Origin: Dipetalonema caudispina
Taxonomy: Eukaryota > Nematoda > Chromadorea > Rhabditida > Onchocercidae
Length of the DNA: 64,000 nt
Direction: 5' to 3'
NCBI GenBank assembly: GCA_013365325.1
Contig: JABVXV010000249.1
Span: 30,711-94,710, forward strand
Shown here: positions 11,899 to 24,690 of the stretch, in pieces
Layout of the letters: the number at the start of each line of letters is the position of its first letter
How positions within the stretch are numbered: position 1 is the first letter of the stretch
Notes under the pieces: generated by a model
Told to the model about the DNA's origin: nothing
What the model saw: the letters and a program-made list of their open reading frames with translations, nothing else
Databases searched by the model: none
Made by a program: the position numbers and the translations under genes

Positions 11899-14352
11899 AT
11901 GGATAAACGCATTATCTTAAACGTTGGAGGAATAAGATACGAAACTTTTCAAGCAACATTAAAGAAAATTCCGGCTACACGTCTTTCACGTTTGACGCCA
12001 TCAGTAGCGAATTTCGATCCATTGCTCAATGAATACTTCTTTGATCGCCATCCAGTTGTTTTTTCTCAAGTATGTTTTGAATAAGAGGAAATAAAAAAGT
12101 GCGAAAGAAATGGCTCATTCGAATGTCCCATTAAGAAACCGTTTTCAGTAATAGATCATATTTAAAACCTTTTTCACTAGTGCTAACATATTTTTTCAAA
12201 TTATATTCTATTTTTGGTTAAATTATTTAGTAATTCGTTTTTTATAGAATTTGTTTTTTTATTACAGCAAGCAAATTGAACATTTTTTTCTTCTTTACAA
12301 AGCATTGGAATGATTTTAAAAGTATATGTACTGACAAGTGCATATTATATTTATTCATTTGATATCATATCATTTACACAAATACTATCTCCTGTTGGAG
12401 GTAACAAAAAGTTTGAGAGATTTTTTATTCCATCAAATGATTTTTTGCACCTATCTTATTAATATTTCGAAATGTCAGTGGAACAAATCAAAGAAGTATC
12501 TGAAATTTCCATTACTTAATGCTATTTACGATAATATTAAATCGTAATCTCTGTCAATTATATCTGTAATTAAAATATTGTAAGTAATATATTTGTATTT
12601 CTGTGCAACTCATATATCATAAATTTCGCAGTTCTGATGATCGCATCACTAAACAAATTTATATAACTTCCGTAATTCTCTTTTTCTTTATCTTTATTAT
12701 TTGTCTTTTACAAGTTTTACTGCACTTTACTCATAATATTTATTTGTTATTCTGAGAAAAGGAAGTCCTTTTGTGATTGCTCCAAAATTGTCTGAAGTAA
12801 ATTTGAGAAGTTATGCTCAGAAATTTCGCTTACTAATTGCTAAACAAAGTAGCTTATTAGGTGAAAGTGTTACTTTAATTAGCGATGACAATGATAGATT
12901 GAAAGAGTAAATAGTACATTTTAAATCCTGGTTTCATTTTATTTTCAGGATAAGACTTTTTGAAGTTTGGTAAATATTCCATCTAAAATCTGAAAATATT
13001 AGAAATTTAAATGTGTCTTTACTTTTTGCTCGAATTTTTGATGACAAAGCACAAGTTGTCTGATCACTAACGTTTAAGAACAGTTTTTTTTTTTTTTTTT
13101 TTTATTTTTTGTTAAATTCTTTCAATGCATTCATATGTTTAATAGACAAAGAATGGTGTTGTTTGTTGCAGATACTTAATTATTATCGCACTGGTAAATT
13201 GCATTATCCTACCGATGTATGCGGTCCACTATTCGAAGAGGAACTGGAATACTGGGGTCTTGATGCAAATCAGGTTGAGCCTTGTTGCTGGATGGCTTAC
13301 ACTCAGCACAGGTTAAGTGATTCCAAAGTTCCAATCCTAAATAATTTCTAAAAGAAATAAGGGAAGAAATAGATATTGAATTAGGTAGAATGAATGGTTG
13401 ATATGAGACCTGATATGGTTGATATGATAATTGGAAATGGTAACTGAATGTCAAAGGAGAATGATAGGGATCTAAATTAGTCTGAAAAATAGAAACAGTG
13501 ACAGTTGCTAGATTAGTTTCCTTGAAATTTTCAAAATTTCTCAAATCCATTATTAAAATTAGAAAAAAAAAAAATTATTGACTGGTGGAATTGTAGGAAT
13601 ACGCAAGCAACGTTAGCAGTTCTGGATGCATTAGATAATGACTTTAATAAGCATGATGATCCTGACGCACGTGAACATAGTACGATGAAAAAATTTGGCT
13701 GGGAAGAGGAGTATATCCAAGGTCGTATTACTTCTTGGATGAAAGTTAAGCCTAAAGTATGGGCCTTATTCGACGAACCTTATTCATCGCAAGTTGCAAA
13801 GGTATAACTGTCGCAATTCTGGATGAAGAAACTGTATTTCACTAATACTTCGTATTTAGCGATATGTAACAAATGATATTAAATTAAAAGAACTTTAGTT
13901 TACATTAATGCGAAAAATGTAATGAGAGAAGAGTACTGTGCGCCACTTGCAAATATAAGGGATTAAAACGAATGATTCTTCATTGATATTCATATTTGAG
14001 ATATATCAAGTTTTTATCATTCAGCATGTTTTCAATGCTTTACTTCAGATAATAGAAGCGATATCGGTATGTTTTATAGTAATCAGTATAATATCATTCT
14101 GCATGAAAACCCATCCGGATTTCCGTACAGCTGTTCTGTCTGTTGTGAGTATGACGAATGATTATATTGGAATTCAGAAGATATCCTCGGAACCTCATCC
14201 TGCCTTCAGTCAGGTAATTACGACCATTTTCTATGCCATTGAGTGATATAATAATTGAATGACAGTAGTTCGGCTAATTATTGATTGCATGCGATACCTA
14301 TGGCGGTACTGGCTAACACTTTTTTTTTTCACCAACACAGTTGTTATGAATG

Positions 14353-14396
<44 letters not shown>

Positions 14397-16440
14397 GTTA
14401 TTATTAAAGGAGATATTATTCTTTGTCTTTTATTATTAAAAGAGAAAGGAGAAGCTTACGTCAATTTAGTGGAATTTTCAGATTGAGTACCTATGTAATT
14501 TGTGGTTTACATTTGAAATAGTTATGAGACTTATATTTTGTCCAAATAAATGGTATTTCTTCAGATCCCCGATTAACAATATCGATTTGGTTGGTTCTTC
14601 CGTCCTGAATTTTCTTTCATTTGTGAAATTCTACTCCCTAATTTTGCATAGAAGTTTCAAAGATTTTCATTCCTAACTGAGCAGTTTCAAAGATCTTCGA
14701 GCGTTTCAATTAACTCATTGGATAACTTGTTCTGACTGATACTTTTTAAATTGGGCTAATTGACCAACCGTTAACGACTTTAAACGAAAAATTTGCAACT
14801 TTTTATCCATAAAATAATATATTCCTGGTTTTGTTATTTCGCTTTTAAAGATTGCAACGCTTAGTTTTTACATGGACATTGTACTGGTACGTATGTTCGA
14901 TGAAGAAGCGCCAAAGGATGTGGTCGAGTTCCTTTCCATGATCCGTATATTACGATTATTTAAATTAACCCAGCATCATCGAGGTCTTCAAATACTCATT
15001 CATACATTCCGTGCTTCTGCCAAGCAACTCATTCTACTGGTCAGTTCCATTGCAGTTACAAAGAACGTACATAGCCTTTTCTTCTATTAAATTTTTTGTT
15101 GTCAAAAATCATTTCCAACAGTTTGTATCTATGAGAAATCTAAAAATGTAAAATCCGGAAATTAAGACTTGTGAATGAATACATAAATAAATGTCTTGTT
15201 GTTAGCGATAAGAGAGAGAGAGAGAGAGAGTTATTCACCCCGCTTAGAAGTATAGAAAAAATGACGTGGAGATACTAATAAGAAAAGATGTTACTTATGT
15301 AACATCAATGTCATACCGTATCAGACAGCGTAATACCGTAATTGTGCTACCATTTTAATTTGACGACAATCTCTTAATTTTAGATGATTGCTATTTTTGC
15401 GAAAAGGAGAGTAACCTAAATCCTTGGAATAATTTTTTGAAAAAACTTCTCCTTTTTAGGTATTTTTTCTTGTGCTTGGAATTGTAATATTTGCAACATT
15501 GGTATATTATGCGGAAAAACTAGAAAGCAATCCCAACAATCAGTTTGTTAGTATACCGCTCAGCCTGTGGTGGGCAATATGCACAATGACTACGGTTGGT
15601 ACCAACAGTTGTCCCATTTATTTTTACAATACTATATACAGTATCTGCATAGCATATTGTATAGTGTGATCTTAATATGTAGACTGAGAAGTGAAAATAT
15701 TATTAATTCCTAATTTAACGCCAATATATCTCACGAACACTTCATTATTTCCTCTCATGACAAACACAAATAATAGAAAGAGTAGTCTTGATCCCAGGTG
15801 GGTTATGGTGATATGACGCCACAAACATCATTGGGACGTTTGGTGGGAAGTTTATGTGCCGTGATGGGTGTACTAACTATTGCTCTTCCGGTGCCTGTCA
15901 TCGTTGGAAATTTCGCGATGTTTTACTCTCATATAGAAGCCCGAGAGAAATTACCAAGGAAGCGTCGACGTATTTTACCCGTTGAAGAGGTATTGTGTTA
16001 CTCATTCTAAAGTATCCAATCTTCAAAACCAAAAATTTTGTCACTTCATTTTTATCCGTTGCAAATCTAATCCGCCGTATTCTGTAATAGGATGAGTGTA
16101 GACATTTTTTACAGATTCTAACATTAAAATATTACTGGTAAAAGAAATTTTCATATTTCTCTTGGCAATTCATACAAAACGAAAGCAATTTTAAGTGTTC
16201 AATTAGTCCATATTGAAGAGAAATGTTTGAAATTTCAAGAAAATAAAACTAAATTAAAGAGTTTAACACCGAGAATCAGGAATACACATTGATTCATCAA
16301 ACTAATGATTTAAGGTTCGCACGCAAGTACGTCGTATTACAGCGGTTAAAGAAACATCACCAGTGCAACGTCGTTGTACAATAACGTCACCGTCACTTCC
16401 TCAAAATGATTCTGATTTTCTAAAATATTTCAAAATCTGA
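11899..16440 (+). CDS. Shaw-type (Kv3-like) voltage-gated potassium channel subunit
   Basis: Nine exons: 11899-12069, 13172-13311, 13597-13801, 14049-14213, 14482-14589, 14851-15039, 15460-15594, 15798-15989 and 16315-16440, about 476 residues. Residues 1-110 form the T1 tetramerisation domain ([12 protein letters not shown]), with the non-Shaker zinc ligands His68, Cys74, Cys95 and Cys96. S1 is near residues 175-193 and S2 is in exon 5 ([16 protein letters not shown]). S3-S4 are in exon 6, the filter TVGYGD at 371-376 is split by an intron, and S6 carries PVP at 402-404. The [14 protein letters not shown] segment after S6 matches Drosophila Shaw closely. C. elegans relatives are egl-36 and the shw genes; I cannot say which is orthologous. 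S4 has Glu289 and Ser292 where Kv3 has its two outer arginines. The frame is also open upstream to about 11791, so a longer N-terminus is possible. Confidence 0.92.
14356..14405 (+). repeat. TTA trinucleotide microsatellite in the channel's intron 4
   Basis: About 16 copies of TTA/ATT between exons 4 and 5 of the channel. One TTG interruption occurs near the 3' end. The hydrophobic ORF through it is only a repeat translation. Confidence 0.95.
15210..15230 (+). repeat. AG dinucleotide microsatellite in the channel's intron 6
   Basis: Ten perfect AG units between the S4 exon and the pore exon of the channel. Confidence 0.95.
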
Positions 16441-16588
16441 AATGATCAAAGTGAAGTTAGGTAGACAGACCCTCAGTTATGATATACCGCCGACATGCCC
16501 CATAAAAAGGATAATGAACAATCATATCCGTCAAGCAGTTATTGTACCAATTGGATTATGATAAAAGCGTCATTTCAAACTGCATCCA

Positions 16589-16594
16589 AATAAA
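16589..16594 (+). terminator. candidate polyadenylation signal of the channel gene
   Basis: AATAAA lies about 150 bases after the channel's TGA at 16438-16440. It is the first canonical signal downstream of the stop. Confidence 0.45.
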
Positions 16595-16838
16595 AAAATT
16601 ACCTTTGCTCTTAATTTTTAAGTTATAATTTTCTTTCAGATTTTGTTATCTTTGTGATTTTGAAATTTCACGAAAGTAAAAAACGCTATTCCCGTTTAGA
16701 ATTGAATGAGCTGGCTAAAAATGTGGTATTCAGTGCATTTGATTTTTTTTTTTTTTTTTTTTTTGAATCAAAGAATTTCTTAAATAAAGCAAATTTTTTA
16801 AAGGCTGAGAATTTCATTGTATCAGGGAATAACAATTA

Positions 16839-16943
16839 GGGTAGAGTAAAAGTAAGTTTAGTAAGCATCCTTTTTATATAGGGTAGAGTAAAAGTAAGTT
16901 TAGTAAGCATCCTTTTTATACAATATAAAAAGGATGCTTACTA
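16839..16943. repeat. 42-base tandem duplication ending in a perfect 20-base inverted repeat
   Basis: Two near-identical units of about 40-42 bases lie head to tail at 16839-16880 and 16881-16920. The last 20 bases of unit two, TAGTAAGCATCCTTTTTATA (16901-16920), are followed after only three bases (CAA) by their exact reverse complement at 16924-16943. It lies about 400 bases past the channel stop. Confidence 0.95.
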
Positions 16944-19851
16944 ATACAGCACGGGAAAACTTATTTATCAGATAAATCATAATTCTTGTTTGTGGAGCAA
17001 ATACTTAAATTGTTCAGTCCGACCAAATATACGCAATAGAAAACGTCCTCCTAATTTCTAATTAAAACATTAAGTAAAAATTTGCTCTCATATTCCCCAC
17101 AATTTTTGAAATTTATGATTTTCTTCAAATTTTGACGTTTTGGAAATTCCAAAATCTAATGAATAATTAAGTAATTTTCTGAAGAATTCAGAGCAAAATA
17201 TTTGCAATAATTATGCAAATAGATGTTTAAGTTTTGCTTTTCATATATATTTTAATTAATTTAAGTTTTCTTCTCAGTTTCTACTTTTCATATCAACGTC
17301 TTAGCTGATTTGAAATATCAAAAGCAAACTAAACGCGTAGGAGTTCATTGAAATTCCGGAAAGCATTACCTTTTTAGACTGAAGTTCATACTTTGCAGTT
17401 TAAACGATTCGTCGACCATGGATAATTGATTTTAATCAGAAAATGGATCATTAGACATAAACGGTAATTCATCATTGGTATGCATCGCATGCATAAAGTA
17501 GAAAAGTTCCGATCGTGAATATCTGTAAATTTAACACTCCACTAAAATTACTCATTCTAAGTTCTGGTAGGAAGTGACTATTGAACTGAATGCTGTAAGG
17601 AATCAGAGGTGAATTTTCGACTAAAATATTCCAAGTATGAAAAAAGTAAAGGCGAACAATTCAGTTTCCATTATAACGGACAAAACTTAGTCCATCGGAA
17701 ATTTGGCAAGGTTTAAGAGGTTTAAGCATTTCTCTCACTATGATGCTTACTCCTGCCATATTGGTTATTCTTGTTCAGTCTTAATTCTACGCCTTATAAT
17801 CTAACTTTTCTAAGGAGAAATGGACCCAGGTAAAAATTGGAATGTTAAAAGTTAAGTAAAATAAGTAGAATATTGAAGACTGACCTCGAGCATAATTGAT
17901 GATGCGCTGTTGTCAAAGAGATGTTTCCGCTTAAAGCGCTACATTTAATCAACCTACCAAAAAAGTACAAAGGTTATTAGAAATCATTCACTTAGTTGAA
18001 GCAGTCTTCCGAATTTTTGCCCCATGAATGCAATTTAACTTATTACTTCCATCTTCTTCCTTGCTTTTTCTATTCTCACACTACCTATGATTTAGGCGCT
18101 CTTGTCTATTTATTGTATTTCTCAAGGATGCAAATTACTTCAATGATGCAAAGATTGCAGTTTTTGCCGAACTAACCACTTCAGTCGTCTACGGAAGATG
18201 AATTTCGTTGAGAAGATTGCAACAAATAGCATTGCTGTTCCAATGCCACAAAGTATATATGTTAACAACGTATAAAACTTCACTTAAAAGTAGAAGATCC
18301 GTTTGAGTTTCAATTTCAAAATACTTTAGATATTAAACGATAAATTTGTCACATCATCAAAATGTCTTTTTTTGTTGTTAATGGCTGAATAATTACACAA
18401 GGATTATATTTAAACTATAGTTCTCGTTTTATGTAAAATACTAAAGAGCATTGGCTGCAAATCTGTTACATATATCGAGAAATACTAAGGTAATTTGCAC
18501 TGTAGATCATTGATCGTTGGCATTTTATATTTAATATTTCGAAAGTTTAAATTACTAATAACCTATGAAGTCACTGAGGGATGAAATCACTTAGCAAGTT
18601 CATTATTATGTCTTGCGAACACTTTTTTATTAAGTATGCATCCCATTTGCGATTTTCCGTAAGGATATATCGCGACCGAAAAAAGATCGGACAACTTGAC
18701 ATATTTACTAAACAGTACGCACATGTTTATCCATTTACACTACTAACCCCTAACTATTTACTTCATTTAGAAAGAATCACCAGAATAGGAAATTAAACCG
18801 GTAGTAGGCATCCGGTACACTGCACAAGTGGCACAGTGTTAGGATAGTGGTACGGACGAGTACGAATGTGTTTACATATACTACTACAAATAAATCAGTG
18901 AATGAATACACACTTTGGGACATTTCAGTTCAACATTATTCGGGAAACAGCGAATGGAAAAACCAACGCAAATCAGTCCAAAAGTCTGAAAATCATTTCA
19001 GACGAATAGTTGATGTATAGTATAAGAGTTAACCATACTTGGGCATAATACTATGCTTGCCAATAATTAAGTCATTTAATAATTTAGCAGTTATCGAAAT
19101 TTTTGAATATTGTGTATGTGGTAATGGAACATCAGTTCTGGAATTGTATGCCGGGGAAGGCCAAACTACAAACAACGTGGAGAAAATTCACGACGCCAGC
19201 CGTTTAATTAATATTTATTTTGATCCACCTGTTGATTAAATTGACCAATGTGCAATGTTCAGCAGAATTTCGCTATACCGATTAGTGATAAATCAATTTA
19301 AATATCAATGAAAAGGCACAAAAACTCGAAATCAATGATGTAATGTGAAAAAAATTACTCTCCGATGTTCCTTCCTACGTCATTTTCACTTTGTTAATTT
19401 ATCATCATTTTTTCTCCCATCACTGAGCGGTGATGAATTAAGAATAATGAGTCTATCTTGAAAACTGCTCAACAAGTGATGAAGAAACTACTTATTAGTC
19501 TAATTAGCAGATGATAAATTAGATAGCCATGAAATAGGTCTACAGTAATTAAAGATTTGAGAATAGATGTGGATTGATAATGTGAACAGTCGTAAACATA
19601 ATTATGCATATAGACTCTATTGAATTTACTCTCTTATGCCTTATAGTCGAAACTTCCGTGAATTGAAAAAGATCAGTTTGCGCCTCTTCTTAGCACATGA
19701 AATAAGTTTTAGTGACACTTACGAACTCCAATATTTTCAGCAAAATTGTTGTCTCTTTCAGAAAGTTGAAAATAATGCGAACTGTTGCTGATATTGTCAT
19801 TCTTCAAATAATGCCCATACAGACTGAGATACAAATTGGGAAAAAGAATTT

Positions 19852-19914
19852 ATGTGACGTGACGTAGTGTGATGTGATGTGACGTGACGTGACGTGATGT
19901 AGTGTGATGTGATC
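19852..19914 (+). repeat. degenerate pentamer repeat, GTGAC/GTGAT
   Basis: About twelve units of TGTGA/CGTGA type in tandem, with some TAGTG variants, ending in TGATCACAG. Each CGTGACGT join makes a half CRE-like core, but simple repeat slippage explains the pattern. Confidence 0.9.
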
Positions 19915-20970
19915 ACAGTTCTGTTTGCATCAATCTTTCAATTTCATCAATGTTTTGGAGAACGAATAGAAATAGTGAGTGAAATGAAAAGACTCTCTCT
20001 TTCTACCAATTCTAATTTCAAATTCCAATTTAACTCGAACCAAAAATGGACTCGCTCGAAACATTATGCCATTCTCTCTCGGTCGATTCCGATTAGCAAC
20101 TTTTTACAAATGATTATGTTAATATATTTTTGGTTTACAAGCAAATTTGCACTTTTCTTTGGCAATTTTTACTAAAAACGAAATAAAACCCGGGAAATCT
20201 TATCGAAATTCAACAGCATTTGAGAGTAATTCTAATACTGATTGCACAGATTGTAGAAATTGTTTATCCTATGAATAATTATCACTGTCCGAATGATGAA
20301 ATTACGCTTTGATGGCAATTTCTTTGATTACCATTTGGCTTTGTAAAGATAAATTAAATTGATTATTCGTTATTAGTTATCCGAGGGTTCAAAATCACAC
20401 TCATCCCACACTTAATCATTTTAGAAAATACTATTTTATATCTTTCTTATTTAGCTTCTTCCTATAGAGACAAATCACCGGATTGATGAGTTTAAATTCA
20501 AAGATTATGAATCTCTGATGAGATGTCTTTTTTCAAGAAGAAACTCCAAAGGGGAAATAAAAACATTTAATTAATTATTGTATTGAAGCAATGGTCAGAA
20601 AGAGTGATAAGATCAGGAAGATTTGAAATTGACGGAGGGTTATTTGATGATTCAATAATTTATTTTAAAGTGCTTACATATAGCTTAATATCATTTTTAT
20701 CGTTTGTTTTGATGGAATTCAACAACTTTTAATTAATTAATTAATCCCTTTCTATGTATTCTGTATGTGTGGAAGTGCACAATTGCTTTTAGTGTATGAT
20801 ATCGTGAATGAGAGTATTTTTATTTCATTTAAATGGCAATAATGACTGTTTATCGCACGTTGAGATAGTTCGTACGTCACTTTATCCATTGATTAGAGGG
20901 ATTGATAGGTATATAGATGAAAGGGAGGAGGCAGAGAGAAATGTTGAGATGCATTTTTAGTAAAATGAAG

Positions 20971-20976
20971 TTTATT
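20971..20976 (-). terminator. polyadenylation signal (minus strand) of the PAN-domain gene
   Basis: TTTATT on the plus strand is AATAAA on the minus strand, about 205 bases past the predicted stop at 21181-21183. Confidence 0.5.
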
Positions 20977-21180
20977 GAATAAATCATTTGAATGATAGTG
21001 GATGGCAAACGCTATGAAGGATGTTTCCGACTTTTTTTAATCCCATCCACGGGTGAATGAAAAATGTGATGCATACGAGAAATACGTTCCACTTGTTTTT
21101 TTTTTCGATTTGGATAATCCGATAATGAATTAGAAGTAGAGATGCTGTGTTGGTGCAATCCAACATGAAACTGTTTCATT

Positions 21181-24100
21181 TTATAAACGTTTCCGATCTG
21201 TAAAATGACTTTTTTCAAGGAGCATATTTGATAGCGAAGATAAATAATACCCGAATCATTGCTTGATGTTATCTTCGTAGATTTGAAGAGAAGTGTAAGG
21301 AAAGTAATATTCTTTCCCGATGCAAAAATTAGTTATTTTTTAAACATACCACGGATCAAACATTCATCCACTTCAATATAATCTACTTTTTGTTCTTTTT
21401 CATTGGTGAAATATTCAGGACGTGTTCTAGCAGAATCTTTATTGAGAATACAGTTCGATTTCGGATATTCATGGAAATGCATTGCTGAACGACAAGTGAA
21501 ACCCAGCATTTCCTACAAACACTTAAATAATCTTCATCTGAGTTTTACAATGAATTGACCTGAAAATTTCATTTCAACTTTCGTCTAATCTCTCATTATT
21601 TATCAACATTTCAAACTGTGTTGGGAGGAATACATGAGATGATTTAGAATCGTATGCGTCATCACGAAACATCATGAAATAGGTTATAGAAGGATAGGAA
21701 ATTAATAACTGTATTTTGAAAAGCGAAGTGATCACTATTACTTAGTATTGTTTTCAGTTATTACACAGAAATTAAACTTTGCAAATGATGCAAAATCTTA
21801 TCATAATCCCAACGTATAGCTCTATTAAGACATACCAATGACCGTAAACACATTTCGATACAGTAATTATGTGATGGAGCATCGATCACAGCGGTTGCAT
21901 GCCCAACAAGTACGTACTGAGGTACACGACTCAAAATTAAGCCACACTTCCTACGAACTATATCTATAAAAAATCTTTTTAGTGCCCGACATGAGTTCTT
22001 TACGGATTCAAAATCTAAAATCTGATGTTTTTATCAAACTCGCACATATATGAAATGCTAGCTAATTTCAGTCTCATGAAGCAAAATTTCTGCAAACCTT
22101 ATATTTGCATTCTTAGAAGACTTATGAGCATCCACTGCTGATGACCATCAGTCTCACCGACCTAGTAAATGGCAAATTTTTACCGGATATACAGATCTTC
22201 TCGAAATAGACCATATTCTTATTTGGAGTGTACTCAGCATTTCCACTTGGAGTAATTGATGTATTGAATAAAATACATTGTTTACTAATTCGGTTATACT
22301 GGGCACTGTGACATTCGATCGGTAAAAGGCTCCCATCACTCAACCGAAAATTGGACTGAAGTGAGAAAATTCTAAAAATCAAGGAAATGATCATTGTTCC
22401 GGTTCATGTAATTTTATGGCTGTGCAGTTTTCGGGTCATAGACTCGGCCGTATGACGGAAATTACGGAGAATTCGCATGTTTAAAATGAAAGGAAGAAGT
22501 ACTACCTTATTTTTCATGCATGTATATATACATACTTCAGGCTTGTGTGTTTGAAATGTTGCTAGGCCTTCAGCAATCAATTGAATACCATCGATTGCTT
22601 CAATATAAATTGAAAAACCGGATGTACAATCTGCAGGATCATGTTTTGGAATAATATATTTTGAAATTTGCTGTGCAATCTCAAAGTCCTACGATAAAAT
22701 TTTAAAATCACCTAGTACTATAAATAGGTTGATAATCTGTCGTTATAATTAAAGCTACCATTATCTTCTGTTTTTATGACAAAAAGTGTTGGGTAAATGG
22801 AGCGAATGCTATACTTGTTTGCTTTTTATTCTGGGCTTCGTCTTCATCCATCTTGAATGCAATTAAGAAGAAAACATATGATAAGAAGGATCATCACCAT
22901 TTATCGAGAAATGACGGTGAGCATACCTATTACGTTGGAAGCAGCCCGAAAGTCGTGCTGTAGTTTATTTCGGTAAGAATAGTAAGGTGCTGATGCTTCT
23001 AGCTTGGATATACCGATTGTCGAGTTTGTTTTGATCTTCTGAACTAGTAATTTATCATCCAGCACCAGGGACTTTCTACTTTCATTCACCATGGTGACAC
23101 TGTTGTCACCTGGGGCGGTAAATATCGGACCCTTGGAGGTAACGCTTCCATTTGGGTGATATGGTTTCTCCAAATTGCAGCCATCGTTTAGGAGCAAGAG
23201 AAAGCCAATAGCTGGTGCTATGGATGGTACGCATGATTTCGTCCTAAAATATGGCCCAATTTCTGTTTCTTATTGAAAAATATACAGTAAATCATTTGAT
23301 TATGACTGTATTTGTGATAATGATATGCTATTAGCGTAAGAATTCATCTTGATGACAAGAAAGACGATCTATATAATTGATTATAAAGTGATAGCGAAAT
23401 AAACTAACGGGAAATTATTGCTTTCTCTCCTGGTCTCCAGACTTGTAATGCGATGTTCTGAAGATGCACGATATATGAACTATTCATAATATACGGAAAT
23501 CATTAATTAAAAATGATAAAGAAAAATCAGGAAGCAATCCAATCTGGAAACCTTGACCATCGAAGGTTATGGTTAAATTGGATATCTCCTCGGAACAATC
23601 AACCCCGAATGTATCTTTCTTCGTTGCTGAATTTCTAAGAAATGAAAAATTGAAATTTACCTTTTTGCCATGAATGTTTTTTTTGCAAAGCAACCGCAAT
23701 ATCATACAATTCGCATTCCGTCCTAAAATTACAATTCACCAGAAAGAACATTTAGTAAGTCACAATTCACGTAGCTATACAGCGTAACTAGCTTACAATG
23801 TCAATTATCAAATTATCCTTTTTAATTCATCCACTAATAAGAAAAAACTACAAATAATGGAGATGACAGGATGTATTGGATTTTTTTTTAATGTTTACGT
23901 GAGATTCACGGATTATTTATCGACTTCCGAATCATTTTGAATATCCTTCAAGATTGACTTGATAATTAGAAGACTTCAACAATAGCTGATAAAAGAAATT
24001 GCCAAAAGAACTTCAACGACCCATCACAACATTTATGTTTCATGTAAAGTACTATGAAATGAGAAATAAAAGTCCTGAATTTTCGAAAAAAGACCTTATT

Positions 24101-24690
24101 TTGTTATACTGACATGTTTGGGCGGACATTTGCAAACACAGATCACGACATTGATGCTCGTTGAATAGAATATGTCGTTCGTACGCAGTAGCACACGTAA
24201 TTTGCAAATTAGGATATACCTGTATGCATAATTCAGCTTGGTTATCTAAAAAAAAAATAAGAACAATGTCCGTTTTGTTATATTACTTAAGGTCTTTATT
24301 CAACAGCTAATAAAGAGTTATCGTTGTTTCAAATTAAAGTTAAGAAACTTTGGTGAAGTATATGGAAATCAATGAAGTGTTAAGTAGTTTTCTTAAACTA
24401 TCAAAGTAAGGGGCAGAAGAAGCGTTTCAAAGAGAACAGTACGAAGAAAGTATTTTGATTAAAAGAAATCGGAAGATCTTTAAGCAAGCTGGAAAATAAT
24501 TAGGGAAGAAGAAAATGGTGATTAGGAATGAAAAGTGATGGCAACCATCTTTCACCCACAGAAGTCATTAAATATCAAAAACATTTTTTGATTGCTATGA
24601 AAGAATGAAATAGGAAATAATCAAAATGATCTTACCAGCAAAAGTGTTGACAATGAGAAATATGAGCAGTAGGAAAAATGAAAGAATCAT
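21181..24690 (-). CDS. secreted protein with tandem PAN/Apple-type domains
   Basis: Eleven exons in gene order: 24636-24690, 24110-24245, 23661-23722, 23495-23626, 23409-23457, 22934-23243, 22536-22688, 22184-22355, 21836-21963, 21350-21512 and 21181-21197. Phases all match, giving about 458 residues. Residues 1-18 are a clear signal peptide (MILSFFLLLIFLIVNTFA). Cys-containing PAN-like modules follow. The first is near 22-95 (NEHQCRDLCLQMSAQTC). The second ends near 354, with CILFN and then YFEKICIS. The third and clearest is 363-450, from CGLILSRVPQYVLVG to VDYIEVDECL. No transmembrane segment, GPI signal or full ZP domain is visible. PAN modules bind protein or carbohydrate, and nematode relatives include NOAH and LET-653 apical matrix proteins. 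Least certain are a 34-base intron (23627-23660) and the 17-base last exon; without that last splice the protein stops at about 21335. Confidence 0.78.

Larger units (their letters stand above)
16595..20970. other. 4.4 kb gap between the channel and the PAN-domain gene
   Basis: Gap between the 3' ends of two convergent genes. It contains the tandem/hairpin repeat at 16839-16943 and a pentamer repeat at 19852-19914. It also holds an isolated exon-like open stretch at 19088-19239, which I do not call as a gene. A poly-T run lies near 16742-16764. The rest shows nothing I can support. Confidence 0.5.

Noticed and set aside
14259..14486. 75-codon ORF with an Ile run
   Set aside because: Translation of the TTA microsatellite in a channel intron.
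22815..22855. Acidic mini-exon (MDEDEAQNKKQ) between PAN-gene exons 6 and 7
   Set aside because: Its phases do not fit either neighbour; joining exons 6 and 7 directly is phase-consistent.
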